Source: JANNMJ01 sp031397815 (lineage in GTDB: Bacteria > Bacteroidota > Bacteroidia > Cytophagales > Hymenobacteraceae). From it: a DNA stretch of 62,089 nt. The stretch covers positions 1-62,089 of the forward strand of contig JANNMJ010000241.1 in the NCBI GenBank assembly GCA_031397815.1. Direction: 5' to 3'. The notes beneath the pieces are model-generated. The model was given only the letters and a program-made list of their open reading frames with translations. It ran no database searches and had not been told where the DNA came from. A program made the translations under genes and the position numbers. Shown here piece after piece: positions 35,539-43,395 of the stretch. Each line of letters begins with the position of its first letter. Within the stretch, counting starts at the first letter, position 1.

Positions 35539-36488
35539 TTCGCCTGTTTTCCTCGACATTCCGTGCGGCGGCTGTGCCCGACGCGCCGCCGCCCGACCTG
35601 GGCGTGCTGGTGGCGCGACTGCGAAAGTACGAGCTACGGTTGCGGCAGGCGGTGCAGACGCAGGTGCAGGGCGCGCGCCTGAGCGTTTTTCGGGGGACCG
35701 GGCTGGAGTTCGCCGACGTCCGGCCGTATCAATATGGCGACGATGTGCGCCTCATCGACTGGAACGTGTCGGCGAAGGGGCACGGCACGTTCACGCGCAC
35801 CTACCGCGAGGAGCGCGAGCAGCAAGTAGTGCTGCTGTTGGATTTCAGCGCGTCGCTGAGCATCGGCACCGCCGCCGGGCAGCGCAAATTGGACGTGGCG
35901 CGGCACCTCGGCGGAGTGCTGGCGCTGGTGGCGGCGCGGCAGCAAGCGCGCCTCGGACTGGTGTGCGCCACCGACCGCCTCGAAGCGTGGCTCCCGCCCG
36001 GCAAAGGCCTGCCGCACGCGTATCGGCTGATTAAAACGCTGTACGGCTTGCGGCCGGTCAGCCCGCGCACCCGCCTCGCGACGGTAATTCGGCGGACGCT
36101 CGGCGTGCTCACGCGGCGCTCCTTAGTAGTGATGCTGTCGGATTTGATTGATGACGACTTCACCCGCGAGCTGAAAATGCTCGCCCGGGCGCACGAGCTG
36201 GTCATCCTGCACCTCGTCGATGAGCGGCGCGAGCGGAACCTGCCGCACCTCGGCATCGTGCCCGTCCGCGACCGCGAAACCGGGCGCGTGCGCTGGACCA
36301 ACACCTCCGGCCCGACGTTTCGGCACCTCCTCGCCGCCACGCTCACGCAGCAGCAGCAGCTCGCGCAGCTTTGCCGCAGCGCGGGGGCGCGCCTCCTGTC
36401 GGTGCCCATCGAGCAAGACCCGCTCCCTGTCCTCCTCGACCTGATTCTCGGTCGTGCGCCGGGCAACACCCTCGAAAAGCCGCAATAG
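35532..36488 (+). CDS. DUF58 domain protein (Bat/Mox cluster)
   Basis: The 318-residue protein carries the DUF58 signature FADVRPYQYGDDVRLIDWNV and then TYREEREQQVVLLLDFSASL, a degenerate VWA-like fold with DFSAS. DUF58 proteins are usually encoded with MoxR ATPases and BatA/B/D. Here the next two plus-strand genes are BatD-like and BatA-like. The role of such clusters, known as aerotolerance or envelope stress genes, is not well defined. The ATG at 35532 was chosen. The stop codon is followed directly by the next start, so translation is probably coupled. Confidence 0.9.
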   Translation: MAFRLFSSTFRAAAVPDAPPPDLGVLVARLRKYELRLRQAVQTQVQGARLSVFRGTGLEFADVRPYQYGDDVRLIDWNVSAKGHGTFTRTYREEREQQVVLLLDFSASLSIGTAAGQRKLDVARHLGGVLALVAARQQARLGLVCATDRLEAWLPPGKGLPHAYRLIKTLYGLRPVSPRTRLATVIRRTLGVLTRRSLVVMLSDLIDDDFTRELKMLARAHELVILHLVDERRERNLPHLGIVPVRDRETGRVRWTNTSGPTFRHLLAATLTQQQQLAQLCRSAGARLLSVPIEQDPLPVLLDLILGRAPGNTLEKPQ

Positions 36489-37598
36489 GTGGAGTCTGCC
36501 GTCCCGAACGCCCGCATCCGTCCGACCCGACCGCGCGCTAATGCGTTGTTTTGCACCGTGAAGGCCGTCCGTCGATATGTGCAGCCGTGGGGGTTGAAGG
36601 TTGTCCTCGGTTTGGGAGTGCTGATGACGGCGCCGCTGGTGGGCCGCGCGCAAGGACTGCCCGACGGCAGCGGCAGCGCAACCCGGCCGTTTTCCGCTGA
36701 TGAGACCATCGGCGCCGACCGGCAGGCGCACGCCACGGCGCATCTGTCGGTGCTGGAAGGGCATTTCCAACGCCCCACGGCGCGGCTCGGCGAGGTCATC
36801 GCGTTCGACCTTACTTGGCAGCATCCGGCATCCCTGAACGTCATTCTGCCCGATTCTTCGGCCGATTTTCGTCCTTTCGAGCTGGTTCGGCGGCGCGTTT
36901 TCCCCACGCGCACCCGCTCCGGAATGAGCCTCGACCACGTCACGTACTACGTCCGGACGCTAACGCCCGATTCCGTCCAAACCCTGCGGCTCACGGGCCG
37001 AATGCTCACCCCGCGCGCCGATACCGTGGTTGTGGCGGCCACTGCCGCGCGGTTGCAAGTGCATTTCGTGGCGCCGCCGCCCAACCCCGACCAGCCGCCT
37101 TCCCTCCTCCCCTATTTACGGCCCGAAACGGTGGCACCGCGCTTCAACTGGCCGTGGCTGGTGGCGGGCATTGGGGTGGGGCTGCTGGCGCTATTGGCCG
37201 GTTGGCTGCTCTGGGGGCGGCGCGCACGGGCACGGTACCGGCGGTATCGGCTCCGGAAGAACCACCAGTATTTTCTGGCGCAGTATGCGCGTTATGTCGA
37301 GCGGTTCGAGCTGTCGCGCTCCGTCGCGAACCTCGAACGCACGATTACGCTCTGGAAAAACTACCTCACGGCGCTCGAAAACCTGCCCATCAACACCCTC
37401 ACCACGAAGGAGCTGGTGGCCACTTACGCCACTTACCACCCCAGCGTGGCCGATGCGCTTCGCCTCGGCGACCGCGCCATCTACGGCAACCAGCTCTCCG
37501 ACGACGCCGCGAGTGAGTCGGCGGCCCTAACCGCCCTCCGTACCTTCGCCGACGAGCGCTACGCCGTCGTGAGGGTTGAATTTCTGACGAAATCGTAG
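36489..37598 (+). CDS. BatD-like membrane protein
   Basis: The 369-residue product has a hydrophobic N-terminal segment (GLKVVLGLGVLMTAPLVGRAQ) and an extracytoplasmic beta-rich domain (VLEGHFQRPTARLGEVIAFD, DHVTYYVRTLTPDSVQTL). One transmembrane helix follows (LVAGIGVGLLALLAGWLLWG), then a basic helical cytoplasmic tail (RARARYRRYRLRKNHQ). Position and topology suggest a BatD-like component, but sequence similarity is weak by eye. The GTG directly after the DUF58 stop is a possible start, and an in-frame GTG at 36558 would give a more usual signal. It lies between DUF58 and BatA genes. Confidence 0.7.
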   Translation: MESAVPNARIRPTRPRANALFCTVKAVRRYVQPWGLKVVLGLGVLMTAPLVGRAQGLPDGSGSATRPFSADETIGADRQAHATAHLSVLEGHFQRPTARLGEVIAFDLTWQHPASLNVILPDSSADFRPFELVRRRVFPTRTRSGMSLDHVTYYVRTLTPDSVQTLRLTGRMLTPRADTVVVAATAARLQVHFVAPPPNPDQPPSLLPYLRPETVAPRFNWPWLVAGIGVGLLALLAGWLLWGRRARARYRRYRLRKNHQYFLAQYARYVERFELSRSVANLERTITLWKNYLTALENLPINTLTTKELVATYATYHPSVADALRLGDRAIYGNQLSDDAASESAALTALRTFADERYAVVRVEFLTKS

Positions 37599-37637
37599 CG
37601 GCTGACTCGTTTTTTACCTTCTCCCGCCCGCATCGTC

Positions 37638-38669
37638 TTGGACTGGCTCAGCCCCATCTGGTTTTACCCGGCCACGCTGGCAGCGTTTGAGTGGACGCAC
37701 CGCTCGCTCCTGCTCGCGATTGGGGCGCTGCCGCTGCTCTTCGTCGCGCGGTGGCTGCTGGCGCTGCAAACGCGTCCGCAATTGGGGTTGGCGCTCCTCC
37801 CCGGCCCCAATCGGCGGCAGTGGAGCGCCCTGCTGCGGTTCATCCCGGACGTTGTTCTGACCGTGGCGATGGCGCTGATTCTCGTCGCGTTGGCGCGTCC
37901 GCAGCAAACCTCGCAGCTCGTCGAGCAAACGTCGGCCGGGCTCGATATCCTGCTCGTCCTCGACACGTCGGCGTCGATGCAAATCCCCGATTTGGCCCCC
38001 ACGCGTCTCGAAGCGGCCAAAGCCACCGCCCGCGACTTCATTCGGGGGCGTTTTCACGACCGCATCGGCCTCGTCGTGTTCGCGGGGGAAGCCTACTCGC
38101 TCTGCCCCCTCACCACCGATTACGACCTCCTCCTGAGTCAGCTCAACACCATCAAGCCCGGCCTGATTGCCACCGACGGCACGGCCATCGGCTCGGCTTT
38201 AGGGGTGGCGGTGAACCGGTTACGCGGCTCGCCGAGCCGCACGCGCGTCTGCATCCTCCTCTCCGACGGTGAGAACACCGCCGGGCAGATAGCGCCCGAA
38301 ACCGCCGCCCGCCTAGCCCATTCCTTCGGCATCAAGCTCTACACCATCGGCCTCGGCACCGACGGCTCCGTCGCCTTCGACACCGATTCCGTCACCGGGC
38401 AAACGCGCTACGTCGAAACCCGCCTCGACGAAACCACGATGCGGCAGCTCGCCCAAATCGGCGAAGGCCAGTTCTTCCGCGCCACCAACCAACAAGGCCT
38501 AACCGCCGTGTTCCGCGAGCTGGACCGCCTCACCAAAGCTCCCATCCGCGAAACCCGCTTCCGCGACACCCGCGATTTCTACCCCATCTACCTCCGCTGG
38601 GCCACTGTCTTCCTATTGATTTGGGTGATGATGAAAAGCTCTTTTCTGACTAGTGCGATTGAGGATTGA
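37638..38669 (+). CDS. BatA-like VWA membrane protein
   Basis: The 343-residue protein starts at TTG (37638). Two N-terminal membrane segments (SLLLAIGALPLLFVARWLLA, VVLTVAMALILVALA) precede a VWA domain with MIDAS DTSASM in ILLVLDTSASMQIPDL. GTAIGSALGVAVNRL and LLSDGENTAG complete it. A third membrane helix (LRWATVFLLIWVMMKS) is at the C-terminus. This TM-VWA-TM layout is that of BatA/BatB. It ends the DUF58 operon, and no BatB or BatC follows, so the cluster is shorter than in many relatives. Confidence 0.9.
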   Translation: MDWLSPIWFYPATLAAFEWTHRSLLLAIGALPLLFVARWLLALQTRPQLGLALLPGPNRRQWSALLRFIPDVVLTVAMALILVALARPQQTSQLVEQTSAGLDILLVLDTSASMQIPDLAPTRLEAAKATARDFIRGRFHDRIGLVVFAGEAYSLCPLTTDYDLLLSQLNTIKPGLIATDGTAIGSALGVAVNRLRGSPSRTRVCILLSDGENTAGQIAPETAARLAHSFGIKLYTIGLGTDGSVAFDTDSVTGQTRYVETRLDETTMRQLAQIGEGQFFRATNQQGLTAVFRELDRLTKAPIRETRFRDTRDFYPIYLRWATVFLLIWVMMKSSFLTSAIED

Positions 38670-38670
38670 G

Positions 38671-38714
38671 GGGGAATCGCGCGTGGGGAATCGCGCTTGG
38701 GGAATCGCGCGGGG
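38671..38714. repeat. Three tandem copies of a 14-bp unit
   Basis: GGGGAATCGCGCNT occurs three times directly after the BatA-like stop, the last running into GGGGCTCTGCCCC, a small hairpin. No function is assigned. It starts a 326-base gene-free stretch of structured repeats reaching 38995. Confidence 0.8.
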
Positions 38715-38792
38715 CTCTGCCCCGTGCGGGCTATTTGCGGGCCTCTGGCCCGCCACGGCGGTTGAGCGCACCAAACGCGCACCCCACGCGCA

Positions 38793-38939
38793 CCCGGGGT
38801 AGATTTTTTTCAAAAATCAACCCCGGGCTTTTGAGAAGAACCCCGTTGGGGTTCCCCGATTGATTGCGTCACGCGAACCCCAACGGGGTTCTTTTCCAAA
38901 GCCCGGGGTTGGCGGCGCTTTGCGCCGACTACCCCGGGC
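38793..38939. repeat. Nested GC-rich inverted repeats
   Basis: Three hairpin units occur: CCCGGGGT...ACCCCGGG with inner GATTTTTTT/AAAAATC (38793-38827); AAGAACCCCGTTGGGGTT mirrored by GAACCCCAACGGGGTTCTT (38836-38893); and GCCCGGGGTTGGCGG...CGCCGACTACCCCGGGC (about 38901-38939). The outer CCCGGGGT arms also pair with each other. The layout is of the REP/BIME kind, downstream of the bat-like operon. Confidence 0.8.
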
Positions 38940-38995
38940 ACTCGCGCCGGGCACATGCCGCACGGGACACACGTCGCACTAAGTTCAGTCTTCAA

Positions 38996-39265
38996 TCAAT
39001 ACTCATTCCCCGCAAACCGCCGCCGCGCTTCCCGCGCCTCATCCTCAGCCAGAATCCGCCGCGCGTCATCCACAAGCCGGGCGCCGGGGTCGAGCCGCCG
39101 AATGGCGAGCAGGAGCGTCAGGAACGCCAGCGACACGAACGGCAGCACCGTCCCCAACGCAAACCAGAGCCAGAACCGGCGGCCGTGCGTGTAAGCCGCA
39201 TAACCCGTCAGGAGCGGGATGAACAGGATAACGGCCGCCGCCGCGAAGAGCATATCGATAATCAT
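38996..39265 (-). CDS. Small two-helix membrane protein
   Basis: The 89-residue product starts MIIDMLFAAAAVILFIPLLT. A second hydrophobic helix (FWLWFALGTVLPFVSLAFLT) is followed by a soluble tail (LDPGARLVDDARRILAEDEA). I recognise no family. A longer upstream frame is open but would place its first codons inside a strong terminator hairpin (39349-39398), which argues for the start at 39265. Its arrangement of two helices and an acidic tail is common in small inner-membrane proteins. Confidence 0.6.
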   Translation of the reverse strand: MIIDMLFAAAAVILFIPLLTGYAAYTHGRRFWLWFALGTVLPFVSLAFLTLLLAIRRLDPGARLVDDARRILAEDEAREARRRFAGNEY

Positions 39266-39348
39266 AACGCGGGCAGGAAAGCGGTGGAGATTACGGTAGA
39301 AAGCGTCTCTCAACAAAGATACCTCTTGATGGAAGGCCTCAGACGCAT

Positions 39349-39398
39349 AAAAATCGCCTCCGACGTGAAAAGTTTTCACATCGGAGGCGATTCTTTTT
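39349..39398. terminator. Bidirectional intrinsic terminator
   Basis: AAAATCGCCTCCGACGTGAA pairs with TTCACATCGGAGGCGATTCT, with A and T runs on the two sides. It terminates the YqaE-type gene transcript on the minus strand. Confidence 0.88.
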
Positions 39399-39420
39399 CT
39401 TCAACGACCAACCGGCCGAT

Positions 39421-39465
39421 TCAGGCCGATTTGCGGCGCGAATAGCGCGCACGGCGGCGGCTCAT
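39421..39465 (-). CDS. Possible 14-residue basic microprotein
   Basis: A tiny frame reads MSRRRARYSRRKSA and stop, placed between the YqaE-type gene (20 bases upstream) and the terminator (23 bases downstream). Seven of the 14 residues are Arg or Lys. Its position inside a transcript that would otherwise end in a useless 90-base tail is the only support. It may be chance. Confidence 0.2.
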   Translation of the reverse strand: MSRRRARYSRRKSA

Positions 39466-39485
39466 CGGCCAGCCGGCAGGACGCG

Positions 39486-40082
39486 CTAAATCGTGTTCGT
39501 AACGACCAGGATCGAATAAATCATCCCCGGGAAGAAGAACAGGAGCGTGAGCAACAGCGAGATCCAGAACCGCGTCGTCAGCTTCCCGCCTTCGTGGAGC
39601 AGCACCCCGATTGGCGGCAGGAAAATGGCGAGAATCAGCTCCACGATATTCACGTCGGCTTTCAGGCCCGACGCCTCGCGGCGGCTTTCTTCGGTCTTCA
39701 CGCGCTTCAGCACCTGCTCGTAGCGGCGCTCTTGGGCGCGGGTGAGCGTGCGCTCGGCGCGGGCGGTGGTGAGCTGCTCGGAGAGCTTGGCTGGGGCGGG
39801 GGCGGCTTGGGCGGCAGTCGGCGCCGGGGTGGGCGTGACTTCCGGAGCGGCACTGGCAGTCAGCGCAGTCGGCTCGGCGAGTGGCTCCAGAACGGTTACG
39901 GCCTCAGTGGCCGAAGCCGGAGCTGGCGTCGCGGGTTGCACCGCTACCGTCGAACGGTGGTAACCTCCGGCTTGCGAGGAGCCACCGGAAAAATCAAAAT
40001 AACGAGCCGAGCTGCACGATGACAAACTGGCCGCCGACAGGCCTACGAGGGCTGCCAGCTGAAGGGAGCGAAAAATGGACAT
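39486..40082 (-). CDS. Lipoprotein with C-terminal YqaE/Pmp3 membrane domain
   Basis: The 198-residue protein has a lipoprotein signal (MSIFRSLQLAALVGL, then SLSSCSSARY). An Ala/Pro/Thr-rich linker (PTPAPTAAQAAPAPAK) and a charged helix (RTLTRAQERRYEQVLKRVK) follow. At the C-terminus is a Pmp3/YqaE-type two-helix module with LILAIFLPPIGVLLHEG and LLLTLLFFFPGMIYSILVV. Pmp3 proteins are small membrane proteins linked to ion homeostasis and membrane potential. Fusion to a lipoprotein N-terminus is a Bacteroidota variant. The start at 40082 gives the signal peptide. A 22-bp palindrome lies upstream. Confidence 0.85.
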   Translation of the reverse strand: MSIFRSLQLAALVGLSAASLSSCSSARYFDFSGGSSQAGGYHRSTVAVQPATPAPASATEAVTVLEPLAEPTALTASAAPEVTPTPAPTAAQAAPAPAKLSEQLTTARAERTLTRAQERRYEQVLKRVKTEESRREASGLKADVNIVELILAIFLPPIGVLLHEGGKLTTRFWISLLLTLLFFFPGMIYSILVVTNTI

Positions 40083-40117
40083 ACGCTTGACGGGGAAAAA
40101 AGTGAGTGGACAAAGCA

Positions 40118-40139
40118 AATGTTCTTTGCAAAGAACATT
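40118..40139. promoter_or_regulatory. 22-bp perfect palindrome in a divergent promoter region
   Basis: AATGTTCTTTG followed by its exact reverse complement CAAAGAACATT. It lies in the 66-base gap between the divergent YqaE-type gene and the 40149 gene. Its position and symmetry suggest an operator for a dimeric repressor or activator. No regulator gene is adjacent. Confidence 0.55.
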
Positions 40140-40148
40140 CCCTAAACC

Positions 40149-40766
40149 TTGTCCGGCTACGTAAGAAGCGGCGGTAAGTTTGTGGCCGATTCGGCGCTTC
40201 ACCTGTTATCGGGGGTAAGTAGCCTGATTCTTACGACGCTTCAAAGCCGCTTTTTTTTGCGATTCTCCGCCATCTCCTCTGTTTTCCTGCCCCTGTTGCT
40301 CGGGGCGGCAGCGTGCCAGACCGACCCACCGGCCAACCAAACCCTCGTAGCGCCGCCACCGGCGCGCTCGACCGCATCGGATTCGCCGCTTGAGAAGCGC
40401 GTCATGGCCCGTCACGATTCGCTGATGCTCCAGACCGGTGAGCTGTTTACACTCCGCCGACGGCTGTCGGCGCTGCGTCCTGCGCTGACCGAAAAATCCG
40501 CCCAACAAGCCCGCCTCGACGCCGCCACCAGCGCCACCCAAACCGCCGACAACGCCATGACCGATTGGATGCACGCGTATCGGCGCCCTGCGGCCAGCGT
40601 CACCCCTGATTCCGCCACGGCCTACTACGAGCGGCAGCTGCGGATTCTCGATCAAGTCGCGACGCTGACGCAGCTCGCCCACGACTCGGCTTCGGCGGTT
40701 TTGCGGGCCTTCTCATCGGTTCCGGCGGCTAAATCGCTCGCCCCCACTCCTTCCCCATCGCGCTGA
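40149..40766 (+). CDS. Hypothetical lipoprotein upstream of SCO1
   Basis: The product has up to 205 residues. A hydrophobic segment (FSAISSVFLPLLLGAAACQT) ends in a lipobox with Cys. The mature part is helical (HDSLMLQTGELFTLRRRLSA, RLDAATSATQTADNAMTDWM, YYERQLRILDQVATLTQL). The start is uncertain, since the first in-frame codon is TTG at 40149 and no ATG precedes the signal. The stop overlaps the start of the SCO1 gene by one base (TGATG), so the genes are translationally coupled. A role with SCO1 and cytochrome c in respiration is an inference from context only. Confidence 0.7.
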   Translation: MSGYVRSGGKFVADSALHLLSGVSSLILTTLQSRFFLRFSAISSVFLPLLLGAAACQTDPPANQTLVAPPPARSTASDSPLEKRVMARHDSLMLQTGELFTLRRRLSALRPALTEKSAQQARLDAATSATQTADNAMTDWMHAYRRPAASVTPDSATAYYERQLRILDQVATLTQLAHDSASAVLRAFSSVPAAKSLAPTPSPSR

Positions 40767-41491
40767 TGCTGCCCAATCGCCTTTCATTGTGCCTCTCGTT
40801 ACGCACCCCGCGCCTCCTCCTCACCGCGCTGCTGCTGCCGTTGCTGCCCACCCTGACCGGCTGCGAAGCCCCGCCGCCGCGCCTCAAAACTCTCGGCTTC
40901 TACGACCTCGTCAACACCCCTGACGGGCGGCAGGATACCGTTTGGTCCACCATCCGGCCGTTTTCCTTCACCGACCAAAACGGGGCGCCCTTCACCAAGC
41001 AATCAGTGGCGGGGAAGGTGATGGTCGCTGATTTCTTCTTCGCCTCCTGCCCTTCCATCTGCCCGGTGGTCAAGAAGGAAGAGCTGCGCCTGTGGGAGCG
41101 GTTCAAGAACGACCCGCGCGTCGTGTTCGTCTCGCACACCATCGACCCGCGCCACGACTCAGTCGCCGTCCTCCGCGATTACGCCGACCGCCTCGGCGTC
41201 GGCAATTCCAACTGGTACTTCGTCACGGGTCCGCAAGACAGCATATACGCCACCGCCGAGCGCTACCTCATTGCCGCGCAAGCCGATTCGGCCGCGCCCG
41301 GCGGTTTCAACCACAGCGGCAACCTCACGCTCATCGACCAGCGCGGCCACATCCGCGCGAGCTATTCGGCCGGGAACGACTCCATCATGCCGTCACCCGT
41401 GTACGACGGCCTGAAAGCCATCGATGTCGACCGCCTGATTCGGGATGTTGATGTGCTGTTGAAAGAGAGCGCGCCAGAGAAGAAGAAATGA
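40766..41491 (+). CDS. SCO1/SenC copper chaperone lipoprotein
   Basis: The 241-residue protein has a lipoprotein signal (LLLPLLPTLTGCEAP, Cys33) and a thioredoxin-like SCO domain. Cys95 and Cys99 in ASCPSICPVV and the distal His183 in GGFNHSGNL form the known copper site. SCO proteins deliver copper to the CuA centre of cytochrome c oxidase or act as thiol reductants. It overlaps its neighbours on both sides (TGATG and ATGA), a tight three-gene operon with an upstream lipoprotein and a downstream cytochrome c. No oxidase subunit genes are in the window. Confidence 0.95.
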   Translation: MLPNRLSLCLSLRTPRLLLTALLLPLLPTLTGCEAPPPRLKTLGFYDLVNTPDGRQDTVWSTIRPFSFTDQNGAPFTKQSVAGKVMVADFFFASCPSICPVVKKEELRLWERFKNDPRVVFVSHTIDPRHDSVAVLRDYADRLGVGNSNWYFVTGPQDSIYATAERYLIAAQADSAAPGGFNHSGNLTLIDQRGHIRASYSAGNDSIMPSPVYDGLKAIDVDRLIRDVDVLLKESAPEKKK

Positions 41492-41916
41492 GCCACCGCC
41501 GCTACCGTCGGCCGTGGTCGCTGCTCGGCGGCGCCCTCAGCGTTTTGCTCCTGAGCAGCAGCCTCAGCGCCTGCTTCACCAGCACCGAGCGCAGCGGCGA
41601 AGCCCTTTACGCCGAACAATGCGCCAATTGCCACGGCCTCGACGGACGCGGCCTCGGCAAGCTCATGCCGCCCCTCGCCGGAGCCGATTATCTCCGGCAA
41701 AACCGCCCGAATCTGCCGTGCCTCGTGCGGCGCGGTATGAAAGGCCCGCTCGTGGTGAACGGCGTAACCTACAACGGCGCCATGCCCGCCTTCCCCAAAG
41801 ACAAGCTCTCCGACGCCGACGTCGCGAACATCCTCAACTACGTGCAATCGGCGTGGGGGAATGAAGCCGCTACCGTCTTCACGGTTCAGGAAGTGACCGA
41901 TGCGCGCTGCCAGTAG
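41488..41916 (+). CDS. Monohaem cytochrome c lipoprotein
   Basis: The 142-residue protein has a signal with lipobox (LLLSSSLSACFTS, Cys29). A class I c-type haem motif follows, EQCANCHGLDGRG (Cys45, Cys48, His49), with a plausible distal Met in YNGAMPAFPKDKLS. The tail SDADVANILNYVQSAWGNE is the usual C-terminal helix. It begins four bases before the SCO1 stop. It probably carries electrons in the periplasm or at the outer face of the inner membrane. Its physiological partner is not visible. Confidence 0.93.
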   Translation: MSHRRYRRPWSLLGGALSVLLLSSSLSACFTSTERSGEALYAEQCANCHGLDGRGLGKLMPPLAGADYLRQNRPNLPCLVRRGMKGPLVVNGVTYNGAMPAFPKDKLSDADVANILNYVQSAWGNEAATVFTVQEVTDARCQ

Positions 41917-41953
41917 TCGGTAATCAGTAGTCAACTCAGCTCCCCCGAAAACA

Positions 41954-41991
41954 CCACGGCCCGCCCGGAAATGATTCCGAGCGGGCCGTGG
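41954..41991. terminator. Hairpin between converging genes
   Basis: CCACGGCCCGCCCGGAA pairs with TTCCGAGCGGGCCGTGG around ATGA. The T run is poor, but the stem is long and the position fits termination of both strands. Confidence 0.75.
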
Positions 41992-42018
41992 CCGTTAAAG
42001 TCAGCGCTGTTTCGAGCG

Positions 42019-42522
42019 TTACCGAGTCAGCAGGTTGTTATTGTTGTAAGCCCGCGCCATCCGCGTGTTTTGCTGCGTCCGGTAGGTGCGGACGGCGGCG
42101 GCGTTCTCGCGCTGCTGCTTGGTGCGGGCCTGCGAGGAAAAGTCCTGCACCGTCCGAACCCCCGTCGCGGTGCGGTCGACCATCGGCGTGTACTGCACCT
42201 GCTTACGCGGCTGCGAGGCCAAGCGCTCAATGGTTTTAGGCGAAGGGCGAGGCGTGGCGCGCACCACCGGCCGCGGGGCCGGCTTGCGCTTGACGACCGG
42301 CTTCGGCTTGCTCGCCACTACCGGCGCCGCTTCCGATTCCGTCGCGACGGGCATCGGCAGCGTGGGGCGGGCGGACGCCTCGTCGTCGCTGTAATCCTGA
42401 TTGGCGCCCGTATCACTCTCATTAGCCGTCGAGCAGGCCGACACGGCCAACGCCATCAATCCGCTCAACAGCAATGGGCGGAGCCGGCGGAACAGCGAGT
42501 CACGGAGAAAAGCATGTACCAT
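42019..42522 (-). CDS. Lipoprotein with conserved QYxPMVxRTATGVR motif (A)
   Basis: The 167-residue lipoprotein has a signal ending GLMALAVSACSTANES. The middle is disordered and basic (KPKPVVKRKPAPRPVV). The C-terminal 60 residues (QYTPMVDRTATGVRTVQDF, then RENAAAVR, ending YNNNNLLTR) match those of the neighbouring lipoprotein at 42758. Signal cysteine context and N-terminal ANQDY/ANRGY also align. I know no named family. The ATG at 42522 was chosen over an upstream TTG. It is separated from its paralogue by 235 bases. Confidence 0.75.
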   Translation of the reverse strand: MVHAFLRDSLFRRLRPLLLSGLMALAVSACSTANESDTGANQDYSDDEASARPTLPMPVATESEAAPVVASKPKPVVKRKPAPRPVVRATPRPSPKTIERLASQPRKQVQYTPMVDRTATGVRTVQDFSSQARTKQQRENAAAVRTYRTQQNTRMARAYNNNNLLTR

Positions 42523-42690
42523 AGGAAGGGCCAAACGGCAGGAATGTGCGGAGAGGAATAGCGGTAAAATCCCGCTTGTGCAGGTAAAGATACACGACTA
42601 CGAAGCCAATCAGGGCAAATTCATTCGACAAATCACCTCTTTATGTGAGGCTGCTGCCGTATCCAACGCTTAGGAGCGAGGCTCGAAATG

Positions 42691-42717
42691 AAAAAGGGCG
42701 GCCTATCCGGCTGCCCT
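42691..42717 (-). terminator. Probable terminator of lipoprotein B
   Basis: On the minus strand AAGGGC...GCCCTTTTT forms a stem with CCGGATAGG inside, 40 bases past the lipoprotein B stop, followed by T residues. Confidence 0.65.
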
Positions 42718-42757
42718 TACACAAGTTGCTGAGAGCGGCCGAAAAAGCCGCCTTCCG

Positions 42758-43168
42758 CTAGCGTTCGAGCAAGTTCTCGTTGTTGTACGACTTGCTGATC
42801 TTATTGTTCTGCTGCGCCCGCGTGGCCCGCGCCTGCGCGGCGTTGGTCTTGGCGGATTTCGAGCGGGCCTGCGTGGTGAAGTCCTTCACGACCCGAACGC
42901 CCGTAGCCGTCCGCTCGACCATCGGCGAATACTGGGTCTTACGGCTAGAGGTCTTGGCGAGGGGTTTGGAATCGGCGGCGGGCTTCTTGCCCTTCGGACT
43001 AGCCAGCGACGGCTTGTACGCCGGGCCACCCAGCTCGTTATAACCCCGGTTAGCGCCCAAGTCGGCTTCGTGGAGAGTCGAGCAAGCGCTAGCCAGCCCA
43101 ACTGCCGCGATTATTACAACCGACTTCGACAGTGCGCGAATACGAAAGAGAGCGGCAAAGTCGGCCAT
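42758..43168 (-). CDS. Lipoprotein with conserved QYxPMVxRTATGVR motif (B)
   Basis: The 136-residue lipoprotein has a signal IIAAVGLASACSTLHEAD and then ANRGYNELGGPAY. A short basic linker leads to the conserved C-terminal block QYSPMVERTATGVRVVKDF, the helical repeat SAKTNAAQARATRAQQ and the ending SKSYNNENLLER. The block aligns with lipoprotein A at nearly every other residue, so the two are ancient duplicates. The helical Asn/Arg/Gln-rich end might bind a partner or peptidoglycan, which is speculative. It is transcribed in the same direction as A, with its own terminator. Confidence 0.75.
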   Translation of the reverse strand: MADFAALFRIRALSKSVVIIAAVGLASACSTLHEADLGANRGYNELGGPAYKPSLASPKGKKPAADSKPLAKTSSRKTQYSPMVERTATGVRVVKDFTTQARSKSAKTNAAQARATRAQQNNKISKSYNNENLLER

Positions 43169-43365
43169 ACGTTACGGAAAAGGACTAAGCTTTTGGAAAA
43201 TTGAACATTACCCACACAGGAGGCGTGCTCTACCCGTTTTCGTGGAGTAAAGATACGACAAAAGCACGTTTGCCCTATCCGTCAACCCAACTTTGAGCAA
43301 ATACTTGCCCAAAGCAAATTGTTCCTGACTGTCAATCCGCTAGCGTCTAAATGGTCACCCATAGC

Positions 43366-43395
43366 TTGGCAGCGCGGCTGACGTGTGTAATTTCG
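43366..43395 (+). promoter_or_regulatory. Bacteroidota-type promoter of bioB
   Basis: TTG (43366-43368), exactly 19 bases, then TAATTTCG (43388-43395). The match to TTG-N19-TAnnTTTG is good, with C for T at one place. Transcription would start about 60 bases before the bioB ATG. Confidence 0.7.
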
